From the NCBI GenBank assembly GCA_012845835.1, contig JABAKD010000003.1, positions 2,724,212 through 2,788,211 of the forward strand: a stretch of DNA of 64,000 nucleotides, written 5' to 3'. The first letter of the stretch is position 1. Each line of letters opens with the position of its first letter. Of this stretch, positions 23,201 through 30,755 are shown one piece after another. A program made the translations under genes and the position numbers. The notes under the pieces were generated by a model. It did no database searches. It saw only the letters and a list, made by a program, of their open reading frames with translations, and had not been told where the DNA came from. The DNA comes from Undaria pinnatifida (taxonomy: Eukaryota; Sar; Phaeophyceae; Laminariales; Alariaceae).

Positions 23201-26200
23201 ACAGATCCCTGGTATGTACGATCTGTATTATCTATACGTCATGTTATGCAGTGGGAGCCGAACAATCTGCATGACCTCGCACATACGCCCTGGGTTGGAT
23301 CTGTGTACTCTACATATAACAGCATCCGGCATACAAGGCAGCCCGGGCTAAAGGGGTACCAGGTAAGAGATGAGCACCCCAAGTGCAACGGAAGGGGATG
23401 CATCGCACGTGAGGCCAGCGGAGAGCTCTGGGTCACACCGATTGACGACGCACGCTACGATAGAGGTCGCACTGTTCGTCTGAAACGGTTTCTGAATGAC
23501 GGAGCCCCTTAACCAAAATCGTCGGAAATATGATATTTTTTCGCGTGATTTTCGTTGTATACCGAGCCTATGGGATTTATCCCGTAGCAGCTTTGTTTTC
23601 GTCCAAGTCAGTTTTTGGGGCCAAGAAGGACATGTCTTAACCTCTTAAAGTGAGGAATCTCAGAAAAAAAGTGGTGCACCTCTATCATAGCACGCGTCTG
23701 ACCTTAAGCCTGAGAATGGCACCGTCGACCAGTCCCGGGCCTCCAAGAACTTCCAGCCGTGCCACCTGAACGGAACCGCGTCAGACAAGAGGGGGGGGGG
23801 GGGGGAGGCATCAGGCGACGATGGTCAACTTCTCCACAACCAAATTAAAAGGAGAGAAAACGGAAGAAAATAGCGAAGATCTCCACACCACAGAAAAACA
23901 AAACGAGACACGACCGTTATATCGTTAAACTGCAGACTCAGACCTATAAAAAACACTGGCATCTGATCACGTTCCCTTGCGTTCCCTTCCGCCGTGAGCT
24001 TCACCGGGCGGCTATCGCACCGCGTGGCCGCGAGGCTATGATACGTTTTTGAGGGGTACGGGTATTTTTCTGAGGTACGCGAGTGCCTTTCTGATGGCCG
24101 TGGGTACATTTCTGAGCCGCCCGCGTACCTTTATTAGTGGCGCGAGTGCCTTTCGGAGGATCCGGGGTACCTTTCTGACGGGCGCGGGTATTACACCCTT
24201 CCGAGGGATGAGGGTGCCTTTCTGAGGGGCGCGAGCATGATACCTTTCCGAGGGACGAGGGTACCTTTCTGAGGGGCACGGGTATGGTACGTTTCTAGGG
24301 CGCGCGGGTAGATTTCTGAGGGGCACAGATACCTTTCTGAGCGGCGCAGGTACCTTTCGGGGGAGTGCGGGTACCTTTCCGAGGGGCGCGGGTATGATAC
24401 CTTTCTAGGGGGTGAGGGCACCTTTCCAAGGGGCGCGGGTATTATACCTTTTTGAGGGCAGCCTTGATGGCGAGCTTGGACGGGTCGCCGGCATACACCC
24501 CGCTGACAAAGGGGTCGATCAGCCTCTCGAACGCTTCGGGCCCAAGGTGCCTCGTCACGAATTCCTTAACGCTCTCCTCGTGGTCGGAGGGTGGTGGCAG
24601 CACCAGGCCGATCGCGCCGAGACCGGCCCTGCGGGTGAAATACAGCACGGCGGTAGCACAACGGCAGCGCAAAAATCGGGCTGGGTCGACATACTCATGC
24701 GTGAAGTGTGAGTGTTCTTCGCATAAAACTGCTATTGTACCCACATCTAATTTCAGATTTTTCATCTTGCCCAAAAGTGCTGCCTCTATTGTATTAAGGC
24801 CAGCGTCGGCGGTAGTACGGATTTTTGGCCACAGCAGTATTAGACGAGCTCCTTCAACTGTAGAAATTACGCAGTATCGTCGGAAAGCCGTCAGGTTTTT
24901 TTTACATGTTTCCTTGTATGTCTAGCCCATGCGAATATCGGGGTGTACTGTTAAGCAGGGGCATTTCATGGGTCAGATCGTTTCTTGCGGGTCGGGTCGA
25001 GCTCGGGTGACCCAACCCAACCCGACCCGACCCCACGCGACCCGACCCGATCCGATCCGACGCGTGAGATTTCGAGCATATCCTGAACCGACTCGACTTA
25101 CCCGACCCGGCCGGACCCAAGCCGCGAGATTTCGACCCGACCCGATCCGATGCGTGAATACTTCGAGCACCTCCTGACCCGACTCAACTCGACCCGTGAA
25201 GGTTAGAAAAAATACTGAGCCGACCTCGTGGCCGGAGTCGCGACCCGTGAACAACCCTGCTAGTTTTGACTTTTTTCCTACTCGAAAAAAAATCCAATAC
25301 TAATTCCACGTACTTTGTCCACCCAAAAAAACGCAGGCTTGTTTCTGAAGGCGAGGAGCCTCACAAAAATGAGGGTGCCCCTCTACCGTAGCCCGCGTCT
25401 GACAGTACAATGCAATGGAGTTGATACTGGATGGAAGCATCGTCCTCGACCGGGGGCGTGACGAGCCATCCCACGGCAGGGGTGCAGCGGGGGTTACTGA
25501 GCTCCTACCAAGAGGAGCTCAGAATCTCACCCGAAAAATGACTTCGAAGGCATTGGGTGCAACCCGACCAAACAGTCATGTGCGCTAGTCCTAAAACAAT
25601 TGTACGCGTAAAAGAATCACCGGTAGTTCCTCGCTTGGGGAGCTCAACTGGTCAGAAATATATTGGCGCATAAAATGCTAAACCCCTTCCGAGGGAAGAC
25701 TTGTACCTGATCTTTCCTGGCCAAGAGAGAAGCCAGAAGTCCGTGATGATGGACTTAATGGAGGAAGGCAGGGGGAAGAGACCGCCTTGCCAGTACACAA
25801 ACCGCGGCAAGGTGGGGTCGGCCAGGACGAGGTCATCCTTCGCCGACGATCATAATAACAATGACAGCACCAAGAAGAGAAATTTAAGAAAAATAACAGA
25901 GCAAGAGAAACAAGAATAAGACGGGCCATGAGGACAATATTAAGATCCATATCAAGAACAAGAGCAAGAGCAACAACAAGAGCAAGACCAAGAACAAGAT
26001 GAAGAGCACGAGGAGGAAAAATAACAAGAAATACGGCAAGAGCAGGGGCATGAGCATGAGCAACATCAATAAGAACAAGAGCAAGAACAAACAAGAGCAA
26101 AAACAAGAACAAGAGAAAGGGCAAGAGCAAGAGCAAGACAACAAACGCAACACAGGGTGTGAAGGATACGCGTGCGAGAACTGACATCTCGCGCTCAGCA

Positions 26201-28484
26201 ATGCTGACACACGACACAGAGGTGGAAGTGTGGTACTACCCTTTTTTTTACCCATCCGCCTGAGGCATAAACAAAGACTAAAACAAAGCATCTTAGCATG
26301 GTTCTATTCCCGCCGAAAACGGGCCTTACCTTGATGCCAAGGTCGACCGCCGTTCGCATGATATAAGGGGTTGGCTGAAAAGAGTTGGGCCCCTCCTCCC
26401 ACCTAAACCTGTTTTACCAACAGCGATCCGTGGAGGGCGGAACCATGAAGGGCCGCGGCTTAAATATTCCCTTCTGGGTAGGGCTGTGAGCTGGCCGACT
26501 ATAAGCCGCCGACTAGTTATTAGTTGGATACAAGTTTCCCCTTCGGGATGTGGCTGGCTTGAAATCCCGGGAGTGTGGCAAGCTGAAAAGGGGGGTGGCA
26601 CAGAAAATATTTAGCCACCACGCAAGAAACCGGGCAAGTAACACCGACTATTCATAGCCAAAAGGAGTTTATAGGTGTAGTTTACATTTTACAGTTATGG
26701 GTGCGAGCTGTTCCCAGCGACAAACAAGTGTTTTCATTTTCGGGCTACAAACCGATGGATATGCTGACAAAACACGACTGACCATCTTCGGGCTTCAAAA
26801 CGACGAATAAACCGAAAAACTGCAACACTAAACATACGCACGTGACCGCATCAAACGAGGCGAGCACATGTCGGTCAAGCTAGATTTGGCGTGGGGGCTA
26901 TGGTTCGCGAGATCGTAGTTGCGTGCGGTAACTTGCGATCTCGATCACATTTGATCTGTGTGAACCGGCCCTTTCGCGCATGTGTTTTTCCGGGTGGGAT
27001 CTGTACGTTACGGCTCCTGCACCCCACAAGGACAAACAAGTCATCTCACGCTAGGGGTGCAGCAGGTTCTAAGAATTTTCTGAGCTCTTACCATGAGGAA
27101 CTAGCTCAATGTGTCACCCGAAACATGAATTTCAAGGCATTCCTTCGCGCAACCCGACCAACATTTTTATGCTCTACTCCTAAAAACAACCATTATTGTC
27201 GGGAAAATTGTCATGCTAACCAATAGTTCTACACTTTGAGAAGCCCAACCGGTCAGAAACGTTTGGCCCCCGAAAAAGTCCAACCCCCTTCCGTGGGATG
27301 CCTCAAATCTTGGATCTAGATGATCTAGATCATGATCTGTCTGAGGTAAATCGTTTGGCGAAATTTCGACACGACGTCCGAACACAACATTGTACGACAC
27401 GATTCGGGGAAAACGTGTAACTCACCCGTCTTTCGTCTTGGAGATAACGTTGCCGCCCACCTCGTCCCTTGCCTCGAGCACGAGACAATCGACGCCCTTC
27501 TTATCCAGGTAAAACCCAAGTGTGCTCCCGCTGAAAAAAGCCAAACACACCAATTGTTTTTTTGGGCGGGGCGGGGGGGATTGATCAAGCGAGGGACTTA
27601 TGGATTGTATGATACAGCAATTCGATGCGAGTGGACGAGGGAAGAAAGGGTTGAAGCTTTCTCGCGATAAAAATGAAGGGGGGCACCTCAATAGGGACGA
27701 GGGAGAAGAGCCTGCTTAGTGACACCGGATCTGAGTTACGTTTAGGGAGGGAGGAGGAGAAATAATAATGTGAAGACAAATACATGGGATGAGCAAAAAA
27801 AAAAAATGAAAAACAAAACGCCAAGGTATTCTTCTACTTCAGAGTTAACCGAGCCTGTCTCGTGACCACAACTAGACTACGGCGACAAGCCAATGTGAGA
27901 AAAACATCAGTACATATTCACCTGATCCCGGAGCCGACGACGGCGCAGTCCACCTTTTCGATAGGACCCGCCTCTGCCCGTACAAGGAGAGAGCGGTACG
28001 GGAAAAAACGAACACAGCAACGTGCCAACTTGAGGCAAAAATAACTTATACAGTGTATTCAGTGACGGTCCCGCGTTTGTGCGGTACCTTTCTAGTGCGC
28101 CCCCCCGTTTAGTGCGGTGAAAATCGCTTGTCATTACCTATATATACATCGTACGGGTTCGCGCTATTCCAGGATAGTGCGAGGTCCCGCTCAAGTGCTG
28201 ATGTTACCATCTGACAAGGTAATGCACTAATGAAGGACCACAACTGTAAGCGGCGATGGAGGCTCACCAAAAATGTCGGCGGACATCCTCGTTGGCGACC
28301 CGGTCCTCGCTACTGCTGATGTTTCCTTCACAGCGACGCCCCGCATGCCCGCCGTCCCCCCAGCCCCACGCAGGGAGTTTGACACCGCAGAAGGCGCCAA
28401 AAACGCCGAAACGGGGAGGATGGAAATCGTCCCCGAAGTGGCCAGAAGGCCTACAGCGGTGGCGGCTGCGCTGGAAGATACCAT
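14139..28484 (-). CDS. PPOX: Protoporphyrinogen IX oxidase, oxygen-dependent HemY/PPOX type, plastid-targeted, 14 exons
   Basis: FAD enzyme oxidising protoporphyrinogen IX to protoporphyrin IX, the last shared step of heme and chlorophyll synthesis. Exons in transcript order: 28268-28484, 27922-27973, 27426-27530, 26330-26408, 25707-25837, 24448-24628, 23703-23765, 22265-22408, 21106-21264, 20516-20655, 18762-18867, 17095-17216, 15615-15737, 14139-14226. They sum to 1710 nt (569 residues plus TAA). Every intron is GT-AG and all 13 junction phases agree. Family landmarks: GSGISG FAD loop at residues 86-91, [10 protein letters not shown] near 128-137, [15 protein letters not shown] in exon 5, [19 protein letters not shown] in exon 6, [16 protein letters not shown] in exon 11, and [16 protein letters not shown] at the C-terminus. 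The length is normal for a plastid PPOX with its targeting leader. There are no internal stops. The introns hold MITEs, minisatellites and decayed copies of the exons. Confidence 0.95.
14265..14600. repeat. Two poly-G-ended repeat copies in PPOX intron 13
   Basis: Copies at about 14265-14375 and 14485-14605 share a G run, TTGCTTGC(C)TT, GACCATTGA(C)CACGCA, TTTCGAGACGGAG(C/T)ACCGTTCCTA and a GTGCGCTTATC/GGGCGCTCATC end. The same sequence occurs three times beside exon 12 (17230-17450). Confidence 0.75.
14629..14886. mobile_element. MITE family A, intact 258 bp copy
   Basis: Begins CACACCTCGAACAGATCAT and ends ATGACCTGTCTGAGGTGTG, near-perfect terminal inverted repeats of about 19 bp. The body is rich in GATCTAGAT palindromes and carries no ORF. 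It lies in PPOX intron 13. Other copies: 11182-11530, 18189-18520, 39218-39446, and partial ones near 21738-21858, 23137-23345, 27300-27350, 50880-51035, 51120-51245, 52533-52700, 52905-52965, 60120-60165. Confidence 0.85.
15615..15737 (-). CDS. PPOX: PPOX exon 13: C-terminal FAD-binding motif
   Basis: Acceptor ATATCGCAG; the first base completes Gln of IPQ. Encodes [15 protein letters not shown] and [20 protein letters not shown]-x-x-x-GV-x-x-x-DC is the conserved C-terminal FAD contact. Reading through gives a stop at once; the donor GG|GTGAGG with exon 14 restores YGYE. Confidence 0.95.
15924..16240 (-). pseudogene. Decayed copies of PPOX exons 13 and 12 inside intron 12
   Basis: 15924-15975 repeats the start of exon 13 with its acceptor (CCTTTGGTACCTGCGTAGTTCG versus CCTCTGGTACCTGCGATATC at 15728 onward). 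16172-16240 repeats the end of exon 12 (CTGCCACAAGCGCACGCCCA) with its donor side. Read in the gene's frame the exon 12 ghost gives TLGVRLWQ followed by a stop. Confidence 0.85.
17095..17216 (-). CDS. PPOX: PPOX exon 12
   Basis: Acceptor TTTGGCAG next to a long C run on the coding strand, donor CA|GTGAGT (phase 2). Encodes [19 protein letters not shown] and [12 protein letters not shown], equivalent to the V-R-x-W-x-x-AIPQ motif. Confidence 0.94.
17230..17450. repeat. Three tandem G-run units next to exon 12
   Basis: Units of about 75-85 bp, each with a G tract, a GTACTCATTA-type junction, TTGCTTGCCTTAGTC(A/G)TTT and CATAGACCA(T/C)GCATACTT. The array starts 14 bp beyond the exon 12 acceptor in PPOX intron 11. 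Confidence 0.8.
18189..18520. mobile_element. MITE family A copy with expanded GATCATATA core
   Basis: Ends CACACCTCGGGCAGA and GATTCTCTGTCCGACGTG. The interior has an expanded GATCATATA repeat (18210-18320). PPOX intron 11. Confidence 0.75.
18762..18867 (-). CDS. PPOX: PPOX exon 11
   Basis: Acceptor CACTTCAG, donor AAG|GTGAGG. Encodes [18 protein letters not shown] and [17 protein letters not shown], near-canonical for plastid PPOX (LGTIYSSSLFP-x-RAP and LLNYIGG). Confidence 0.95.
19993..20222. mobile_element. MITE family B copy
   Basis: About 230 bp, from GTCAGACGCGTGCTACGATA to CTCTATCGTACCACGCGTCG, with terminal inverted repeats over about 25 bp and no ORF. PPOX intron 10. The same family supplies the donor side of intron 7. 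Confidence 0.75.
20516..20655 (-). CDS. PPOX: PPOX exon 10
   Basis: Acceptor AATTGCAG, donor CAG|GTGCTT, phase 0 to 2. Encodes [19 protein letters not shown] and GFGNLIPRK, equivalent to the PPVA-V-x-x-x-Y and GFG-L-x-PR motifs of the family. Confidence 0.92.
20680..20880. repeat. Tandem units beside PPOX exon 10 acceptor
   Basis: About four 45-60 bp copies of a unit with (A/G)GTTGAGTTGGTTGAA, TTCGTGATAATTTC and an A-rich end, directly upstream of exon 10 on the coding strand. The ORFs crossing them (for example 20738-21211) simply translate the repeat. Confidence 0.65.
21106..21264 (-). CDS. PPOX: PPOX exon 9
   Basis: Acceptor GCGGGCAG, donor AGG|GTGAGA, 53 codons. Encodes [19 protein letters not shown] and [17 protein letters not shown], the strand and turn where the second half of the FAD domain resumes (V-x-x-x-x-P-A motif). 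Confidence 0.92.
21580..21740. repeat. GGGTC array, PPOX intron 8
   Basis: GGGTCGGGTC runs with the spacer AGGTTTTCAAAACCTCGC, same family as 600-1030. Confidence 0.8.
21871..22225 (-). repeat. Array of about seven decayed copies of the PPOX exon 8 tail and donor
   Basis: Units of 50-65 bp near 21880, 21935, 21985, 22045, 22105 and 22185. Each repeats, on the coding strand, a form of GCCATGGG(G/T)AAA with flanking GCNGTC/GAGNNTCTCAA and often an AAGGT junction. The parent is the exon 8 end at 22265-22300, where the same bases read LKAMGKDK before GTGAGT. Confidence 0.85.
22265..22408 (-). CDS. PPOX: PPOX exon 8
   Basis: Acceptor after an A-rich tract (AAAACAG), donor AAG|GTGAGT, phase 0 on both sides, 48 codons. 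It carries a charged insert [20 protein letters not shown] followed by the family motif [17 protein letters not shown]. The tail LKAMGKDK is repeated in decayed form through intron 8. Confidence 0.94.
22500..22660. repeat. Tandem duplicate near PPOX exon 8 acceptor
   Basis: Two copies of a 70-80 bp unit (CATTGCGTTGAC/CATGTTGTGCTTA, CGGCGAGAGAGGC, TTACA, GGCATAGAGCGACG/GGTACGTGTCGCTC). Confidence 0.5.
22770..23000. repeat. Dispersed repeat family C
   Basis: About 230 bp starting near GGCAGGGGTGCAGCA, with TTCTGA(G/C)CTCCTA, GAGGAGCTCAA, ACTTCGAAGGCATT, GCGCAGCCCG, GGTAGTTCCTC, GAGGAGCTCAACCGG and CCGTGGG. Related copies: about 11900-12300, 25470-25695, 27045-27300, and fragments at 4020-4100 and 6960-7060. 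Two self-complementary GAGCTC blocks suggest a foldback, but clear terminal repeats are not seen. Confidence 0.7.
23444..23702. mobile_element. MITE family B abutting PPOX exon 7 and providing its donor
   Basis: Left end GACGACGCACGCTACGATAG; right end CTATCATAGCACGCGTCTGAC at 23682-23702. Exon 7 ends at 23703, so on the coding strand intron 7 opens with the MITE terminus GTCAGACGCGTGCTATG. The same terminus occurs away from any exon at 19993 (GTCAGACGCGTGCTACG) and, inverted, at 25390-25400. Confidence 0.75.
23703..23765 (-). CDS. PPOX: PPOX exon 7 (21 codons)
   Basis: Acceptor CGTTCAG, donor AAG|GTCAGA. Encodes [21 protein letters not shown], matching the W-x-LE-x-x-GGS-x-x-GA region of other PPOX proteins, here with GGPGLVDGA. 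The donor lies in the terminal repeat of a MITE that abuts the exon exactly. Confidence 0.9.
24030..24450 (-). repeat. Minisatellite made of the PPOX exon 6 donor
   Basis: About 19 units of 20-26 bp, on the coding strand close to CCCTCAGAAAGGTACCCGCG. The unit touching the exon reads GCCCTCAAAAAGGTATAATA, where CTCAAAAAG is the exon end and GTATAA the functional donor. Most units keep AAAGGTA. The KVP/RPSER-like ORFs on the minus strand are translations of this repeat. Confidence 0.9.
24448..24628 (-). CDS. PPOX: PPOX exon 6: conserved AGLGAIGL to GDPSKL block
   Basis: 181 nt, starting with one base that completes Arg. Encodes [33 protein letters not shown] and [20 protein letters not shown], the most conserved PPOX core. 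Ends ctcaaaaag|GTATAA in phase 0. The last 10-12 exon bases with the donor are the first unit of the intron 6 minisatellite. Confidence 0.95.
24960..25255. repeat. GACCC array, PPOX intron 5
   Basis: CCGACCCGACCC runs with spacer GTGAGATTTCGA(A/G)CA, inverted relative to 600-1030. Confidence 0.85.
25707..25837 (-). CDS. PPOX: PPOX exon 5
   Basis: Acceptor GCGAAG, donor CAG|GTACAA, phase 0 to phase 2. Encodes [29 protein letters not shown] and the [10 protein letters not shown] segment typical of plastid PPOX. The DNA upstream on the coding strand (25860-26190) is a long CTTGCTCTTG-type pyrimidine repeat. Confidence 0.94.
25860..26190. repeat. AAGAGCAAGAACAAC-type purine repeat, PPOX intron 4
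   Basis: Degenerate hexamer repeat, purine-rich on plus. On the coding strand it is a 330 bp pyrimidine-rich tract directly upstream of the exon 5 acceptor. The Ser/Leu/Cys-rich and Lys/Asn/Glu-rich ORFs across it are artefacts. Confidence 0.85.
26330..26408 (-). CDS. PPOX: PPOX exon 4
   Basis: 79 nt from AAAACAG to AAG|GTAAGG, encoding [20 protein letters not shown] and VDLGIK. E-x-G-P-N-S-x-Q is a PPOX family signature near the FAD. The exon ends in phase 0. Confidence 0.94.
27426..27530 (-). CDS. PPOX: PPOX exon 3: FAD-binding helix and second strand
   Basis: Starts after TTTTTTCAG and ends GG|GTGAGT. Encodes [20 protein letters not shown] and [15 protein letters not shown]. The E-A-R end of the second strand binds the FAD ribose, and the R-x-x-x-G-G motif is standard for this flavin monooxygenase/PPOX superfamily. 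Confidence 0.94.
27620..27765. mobile_element. SINE-like dispersed repeat (pair with 38432-38585)
   Basis: Shares with 38432-38585 the blocks AATTCGATGCGAGT, GACGAGGGAAGAA, CGCGATAAAAATGAAG, GAGAAGAGC(C/A)TGCTT and GGATCTGAGTTACG. The 38 kb copy carries CACGTAGCGTAGTGGGTAAG and GGTGACCCTGGATC, which resemble pol III A and B boxes. It is probably a tRNA-derived SINE, but a functional promoter is not shown. Confidence 0.5.
27922..27973 (-). CDS. PPOX: PPOX exon 2: first beta strand of the FAD fold
   Basis: 52 nt between acceptor GGGCAG and donor GTGAAT, entering in phase 1 and leaving in phase 2. It encodes [17 protein letters not shown]; the split codon with exon 3 gives the Ser of GSGISG, the dinucleotide-binding loop. 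Confidence 0.93.
28060..28245. mobile_element. GGTCCCGC inverted-repeat element, PPOX intron 1
   Basis: Ends GGTCCCGCGTTTGTGCGG and GCACTAATGAAGGACC; related to the tandem array at 7273-7730. Confidence 0.6.
28268..28484 (-). CDS. PPOX: PPOX exon 1: start codon and bipartite plastid-targeting leader
   Basis: ATG is at 28484-28482. The leader has a hydrophobic stretch ([18 protein letters not shown]) and then [13 protein letters not shown]. The A-F junction with following AP matches the ASAFAP-type motif of stramenopile plastid proteins: signal peptide for the ER-derived outer membrane, then a Ser/Arg-rich transit peptide with a required Phe. The exon ends in phase 1 at TTTTG|GTGAGC. A longer start upstream is unlikely: the duplicated ATG at 28682 is followed directly by a stop. 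Confidence 0.9.
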
Positions 28485-28840
28485 TCTTCCTTGTCTCGCT
28501 CTTGCCTGTTTGACGGGAGGTGGGTGGGGGTGGGGTTAGCGTTGTAGTTAGGGTTAGAGTTAGGACTGTGCTTTGATTTAGTTCGGCCAAAAGTCTGGCG
28601 GAGTTTGCATAACAATCAAGGGGGCGTTTCGATGCGGGAGGCATCAAGTGGGCGAGGAAGGGTAAGGGTAGGACTACACCATTCTTCTTTGCCTCGCTCC
28701 ACTGTAGACACTCGCCGGGAGACGAGAGGGGATGGGTTACGCATTGTCCGGTTCTGTCAGAAGGTCTGGCCGGGGTTTCACAGCAATCAAGGAGGCGTTC
28801 CAACGCGGGAAGGACGCAGTGAGAGAGGAAAGGTAAAAGT
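28471..28840 (-). promoter_or_regulatory. Tandemly duplicated PPOX 5' leader with upstream ATG and two-codon uORF
   Basis: Direct duplication with a unit of 170-200 bp: 28471-28668 and 28669-28840. Shared blocks are ACCATTCTTC(C/T)TTG(T/C)CTCGCTC, GGCCAAAAGTCTGG/AGAAGGTCTGG and CAATCAAGG(G/A)GGCGTT. The inner copy contains the PPOX ATG (28484-28482). The outer copy keeps an ATG at 28682-28680 read as ATG GTG TAG. If transcription starts upstream of 28682, the outer ATG is a minimal uORF that could dampen translation. No TATA box is recognised. Confidence 0.6.
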
Positions 28841-28860
28841 AGTGGTAGTTCTTATAGATC

Positions 28861-29500
28861 TGCACCCACCTTTGGGGAACAAACTACTTCAGCTTAGAGC
28901 TGAACAGTTTCTGCAATGGCAAACCCCACTTGGGACTTTAGGGGGGAAAATGTCGAACATGAATGAATGACGACTACACCATCGGCCACACGAAGACGCC
29001 AGGGCTGTTGGGGTAAGGGGGGCGTCCAATGTGCAACGAAGGAGCATGAACGAAACACGCGCAGCGTAGTGATACTTGCGCATCTGCACGCTCTTCCGGA
29101 ACGGTCGATAAGACCACACATGTCTTGTCTTGGGTCGCTACACCTAATCTCCCTGAGGGTTAAAAGAAGTGAGAAAAAAACTAGGAAAGAAACAGAGAAA
29201 AAAGGGCGCTTCCAAAGGCGTAGTTGCGGCCAACAGGAGCGACCGATTCGGGCGAAGCTACTTCCTCTACCCCATTCTACACGCAACGCGCTGAGCGGCT
29301 GAAATTAGGTTCGCCTGCTGCTGTTGCCCCGTCAGCCCTGCGCAAAGCAACAAAGGACGGACGTGCTGATCAGCGCGCGGCACCGCAAGCAAGCAGGCAG
29401 AATAGCCGAGGGCCAGCATGTCGTCAAACCTTTCGAGCGAGTGTAACGGGCGGAAGCCATCCGCGGTGCGAAGCGCCTTGCGTTTTGTTTGTTAATCCCT
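28861..29500. other. Upstream flank of PPOX, nothing recognised
   Basis: Short overlapping ORFs on both strands (for example 28967-29302 plus, 28894-29286 minus), without motifs or a plausible splice pattern. It may contain the PPOX promoter. GTAAGGGGGGCGTCC near 29013 and CAGGAGCGACC near 29235 are of unknown significance. Confidence 0.4.
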
Positions 29501-29687
29501 GCAATATATAACCAACCAACATGTTTTGCGAGTCCGTCAATAGACCCTTACCGACTCCGGGGCTCTCCCCTTGCCACGCACTACCGTAGTACTCAGCAGC
29601 AAACTATCGAACCATTCACGTCTTCAGCGCGCATGCTCGCAAATACGTTATTTCCCTTCTTCTCTCGGTAAAAAAAGCAGAAATATG

Positions 29688-29767
29688 AAGTCGGTGGGAT
29701 CCGAACCCACGAACCACCGTTTGATGGTTTGTTGGTTATCTAGCACTACCTGAGCTACGTAGTCAAG
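29688..29767 (-). repeat. tRNA-like segment, not a functional tRNA gene
   Basis: Coding-strand order: GACTACGTAGCTCAGGTAGTG (A-box-like D arm), then GTGGGTTCGGATCCCAC, a perfect T arm with a B-box-like loop. The putative acceptor stem (GACTACG with CGACTTC) pairs in only four of seven positions and the anticodon arm is irregular. Similar 5' halves occur at 30492-30530 (plus) and 30717-30756 (minus), each fused to gag fragments. Confidence 0.6.
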
Positions 29768-30075
29768 TGGCTTCTTCCTTTTCCAACATTCTGCTTGTGC
29801 GGCATGTAAGCGTTTTTGATGCTCCCTTCTATGCTTGCGCGAGTCAGGCCAGGGCTGGACAAAGGGGTTTTCTTCATGTCGAAAGATGCCGACAGGTTTT
29901 GGACGATGTGTACGTCTACGTCGTCGTCATCCTTTGTTCATCCCAACACTGCAAGTTTCTGGACTGCCTCGTCAATACGGCTCAAGTATTCTACAGGGTC
30001 TTCACCCTTCACCATCGAGATCGAGTCAAACTCCTGAGCTACCGTGCGCTTCTCCATCGCAACCAGCCACCTCAT
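29767..30075 (-). pseudogene. Ty1/copia-type gag fragment, copy 1
   Basis: On the minus strand the peptide MEKRTVAQEFDSISMVKGED, then PVEYLSRIDEAVQKLAVLG, matches the two other copies and the UBN2-type gag of copia elements (basic start, EDPVEYL, leucine-rich helix). Frameshifts break the rest (VQNL, PWPDSRK and NAYMSH appear in other frames). Confidence 0.7.
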
Positions 30076-30189
30076 GCCGATTCCAGCTCTGGCCCATAAA
30101 CTACGAACCGTATCTGTCGTGCTCCGTGTGAGCGGCGGCTGCTGAGCCCATTGACGTCTGGGCCAAGGCCGGGATCGGCAAAAGGTGGC

Positions 30190-30490
30190 TGGTTGCGATG
30201 GAGAAGCGCAGGGTAGCCCAGGACTATGACTCGACCTCGATGGTAGAGGGTGAAGACCCTGTAGAATACTTAAGCCGTAATGACAAGACAGCCCAGAGGC
30301 TTGCAATGTTGGGAAGATCAAAGGATGACGACGACGTAAACGTACATCGTCCAAAACCTGTCGGCGTCTTACGGCGTGGAGAAGAACATGTTTTTGTCCA
30401 GCCCTGGCCTGAGTCGCGCAAGCTTAGAAGATACCATCAGAAACGCATATATGTCGCACACGCAGAATGCTGGAAAAGGAAAAAGTCACG
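30190..30490 (+). pseudogene. Ty1/copia-type gag fragment, copy 2, inverted to its neighbours
   Basis: Plus-strand MEKRRVAQDYDSTSMVEGED, PVEYLSRNDKTAQRLAMLG, then a frame change into QNLSA-like and LSRASLEDTIRNAYMSH-like peptides. It faces copy 1 head to head across 30076-30190, forming an imperfect palindrome, and continues into a tRNA-like segment at 30492. Confidence 0.7.
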
Positions 30491-30755
30491 TGACTGCGTA
30501 GCTCAGTGGGTAGTGCTATATAGCCAACAAAATATATGTTTTGCGAGTCCGTCAATTGGCTCTCGCCGACTTCGTACCAGAGACCTCCGGGGCTCTCCCC
30601 ATGCCACGCACTACCGTAGTACTCAGGAGCTAACTACTATAACCATTCACGTCTCCAGCGCGCACGCTCGCAAATACGTTATTTCCCTTTTCTCCGGGAG
30701 AAAAAGGGAACATGTAGGTTATATAGCACTATCCACTGAGCAACGCGGTCACGTA

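Noticed and set aside
24001-24421. Overlapping minus-strand ORFs with repeated RPSERYP/VPSSLGK motifs
   Set aside because: Translations of the donor-site minisatellite in all three frames; not conserved at the protein level.
25678-26291. Leu/Phe-rich and Lys/Asn-rich ORFs suggesting membrane or coiled-coil proteins
   Set aside because: They translate the AAGAGC-type repeat in PPOX intron 4; exon 5 of PPOX overlaps in a different frame.
29688-29767. A functional tRNA gene
   Set aside because: T arm is perfect but the acceptor stem and anticodon arm do not pair properly, and partial copies sit in the same composite repeat at 30492 and 30717.
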